From positions 1 to 6,058 of the forward strand of contig DAOVWW010000106.1 of assembly GCA_030636465.1 (NCBI GenBank): 6,058 nt of DNA. The letters are read 5' to 3'. The notes beneath the pieces were generated by a model. That model was not told the origin of the DNA and made no database searches. It was given only the letters and a program-made list of their open reading frames with translations. Positions within the stretch are counted from its first letter, which is position 1; every line of letters starts with the position of its first letter. Position numbers and translations under genes: made by a program. The DNA comes from Gammaproteobacteria bacterium (lineage in GTDB: Bacteria > Pseudomonadota > Gammaproteobacteria > BMS3Bbin11). Positions 6,028 to 6,058 of this stretch are shown one piece after another.

Positions 6028-6058
6028 TAGAAAGGGCTGAAAGATTGTAGAAGTTTCA

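Overview
The window looks like chromosomal DNA of a gammaproteobacterium. The minus strand carries coaBC-dut-algC in the order long known from Pseudomonas and relatives, and the encoded CoaBC and Dut keep E. coli-like residue numbering almost without gaps. I cannot name a genus; base composition is moderate and nothing points to a plasmid or phage.

Layout. (1) Positions 1-929, plus strand: the 3' part of a gene for a membrane-anchored protein with a class III nucleotide-cyclase-like cytoplasmic domain, one transmembrane helix and a C-terminal domain of unknown function. The gene is cut by the left edge and its cyclase domain looks catalytically degenerate. (2) Positions 930-1088: a 159-bp non-coding palindromic element with inverted ends, flanked by a 4-bp TTAG direct repeat. 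I read it as a MITE-type insertion exactly after the stop codon of the first gene. (3) Positions 1162-1530, plus strand: a 122-residue protein I do not recognise. Its 5' part contains a split match to the left end of the element. (4) Positions 1569-6012, minus strand: coaBC -> dut -> algC -> clcA, closely packed (29-nt overlap, 70-nt gap, 14-nt gap) and probably one transcription unit running right to left, convergent with the plus-strand genes.

How the genes work together. CoaBC makes 4'-phosphopantetheine for coenzyme A. Dut removes dUTP and supplies dUMP for thymidylate synthesis. AlgC interconverts hexose 1- and 6-phosphates for surface polysaccharides. ClcA is a chloride/proton antiporter. 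The first three form a conserved housekeeping cluster rather than one pathway. In pseudomonads argB usually follows algC; here clcA takes that place.

The non-routine part is the left 1.5 kb. Removing the element and one TTAG copy leaves only about 69 nt between the cyclase-like gene and the small unknown gene, so the two may once have been co-transcribed and were then separated by the insertion. No RNA genes, CRISPR arrays, complete insertion sequences or convincing rho-independent terminators were seen.
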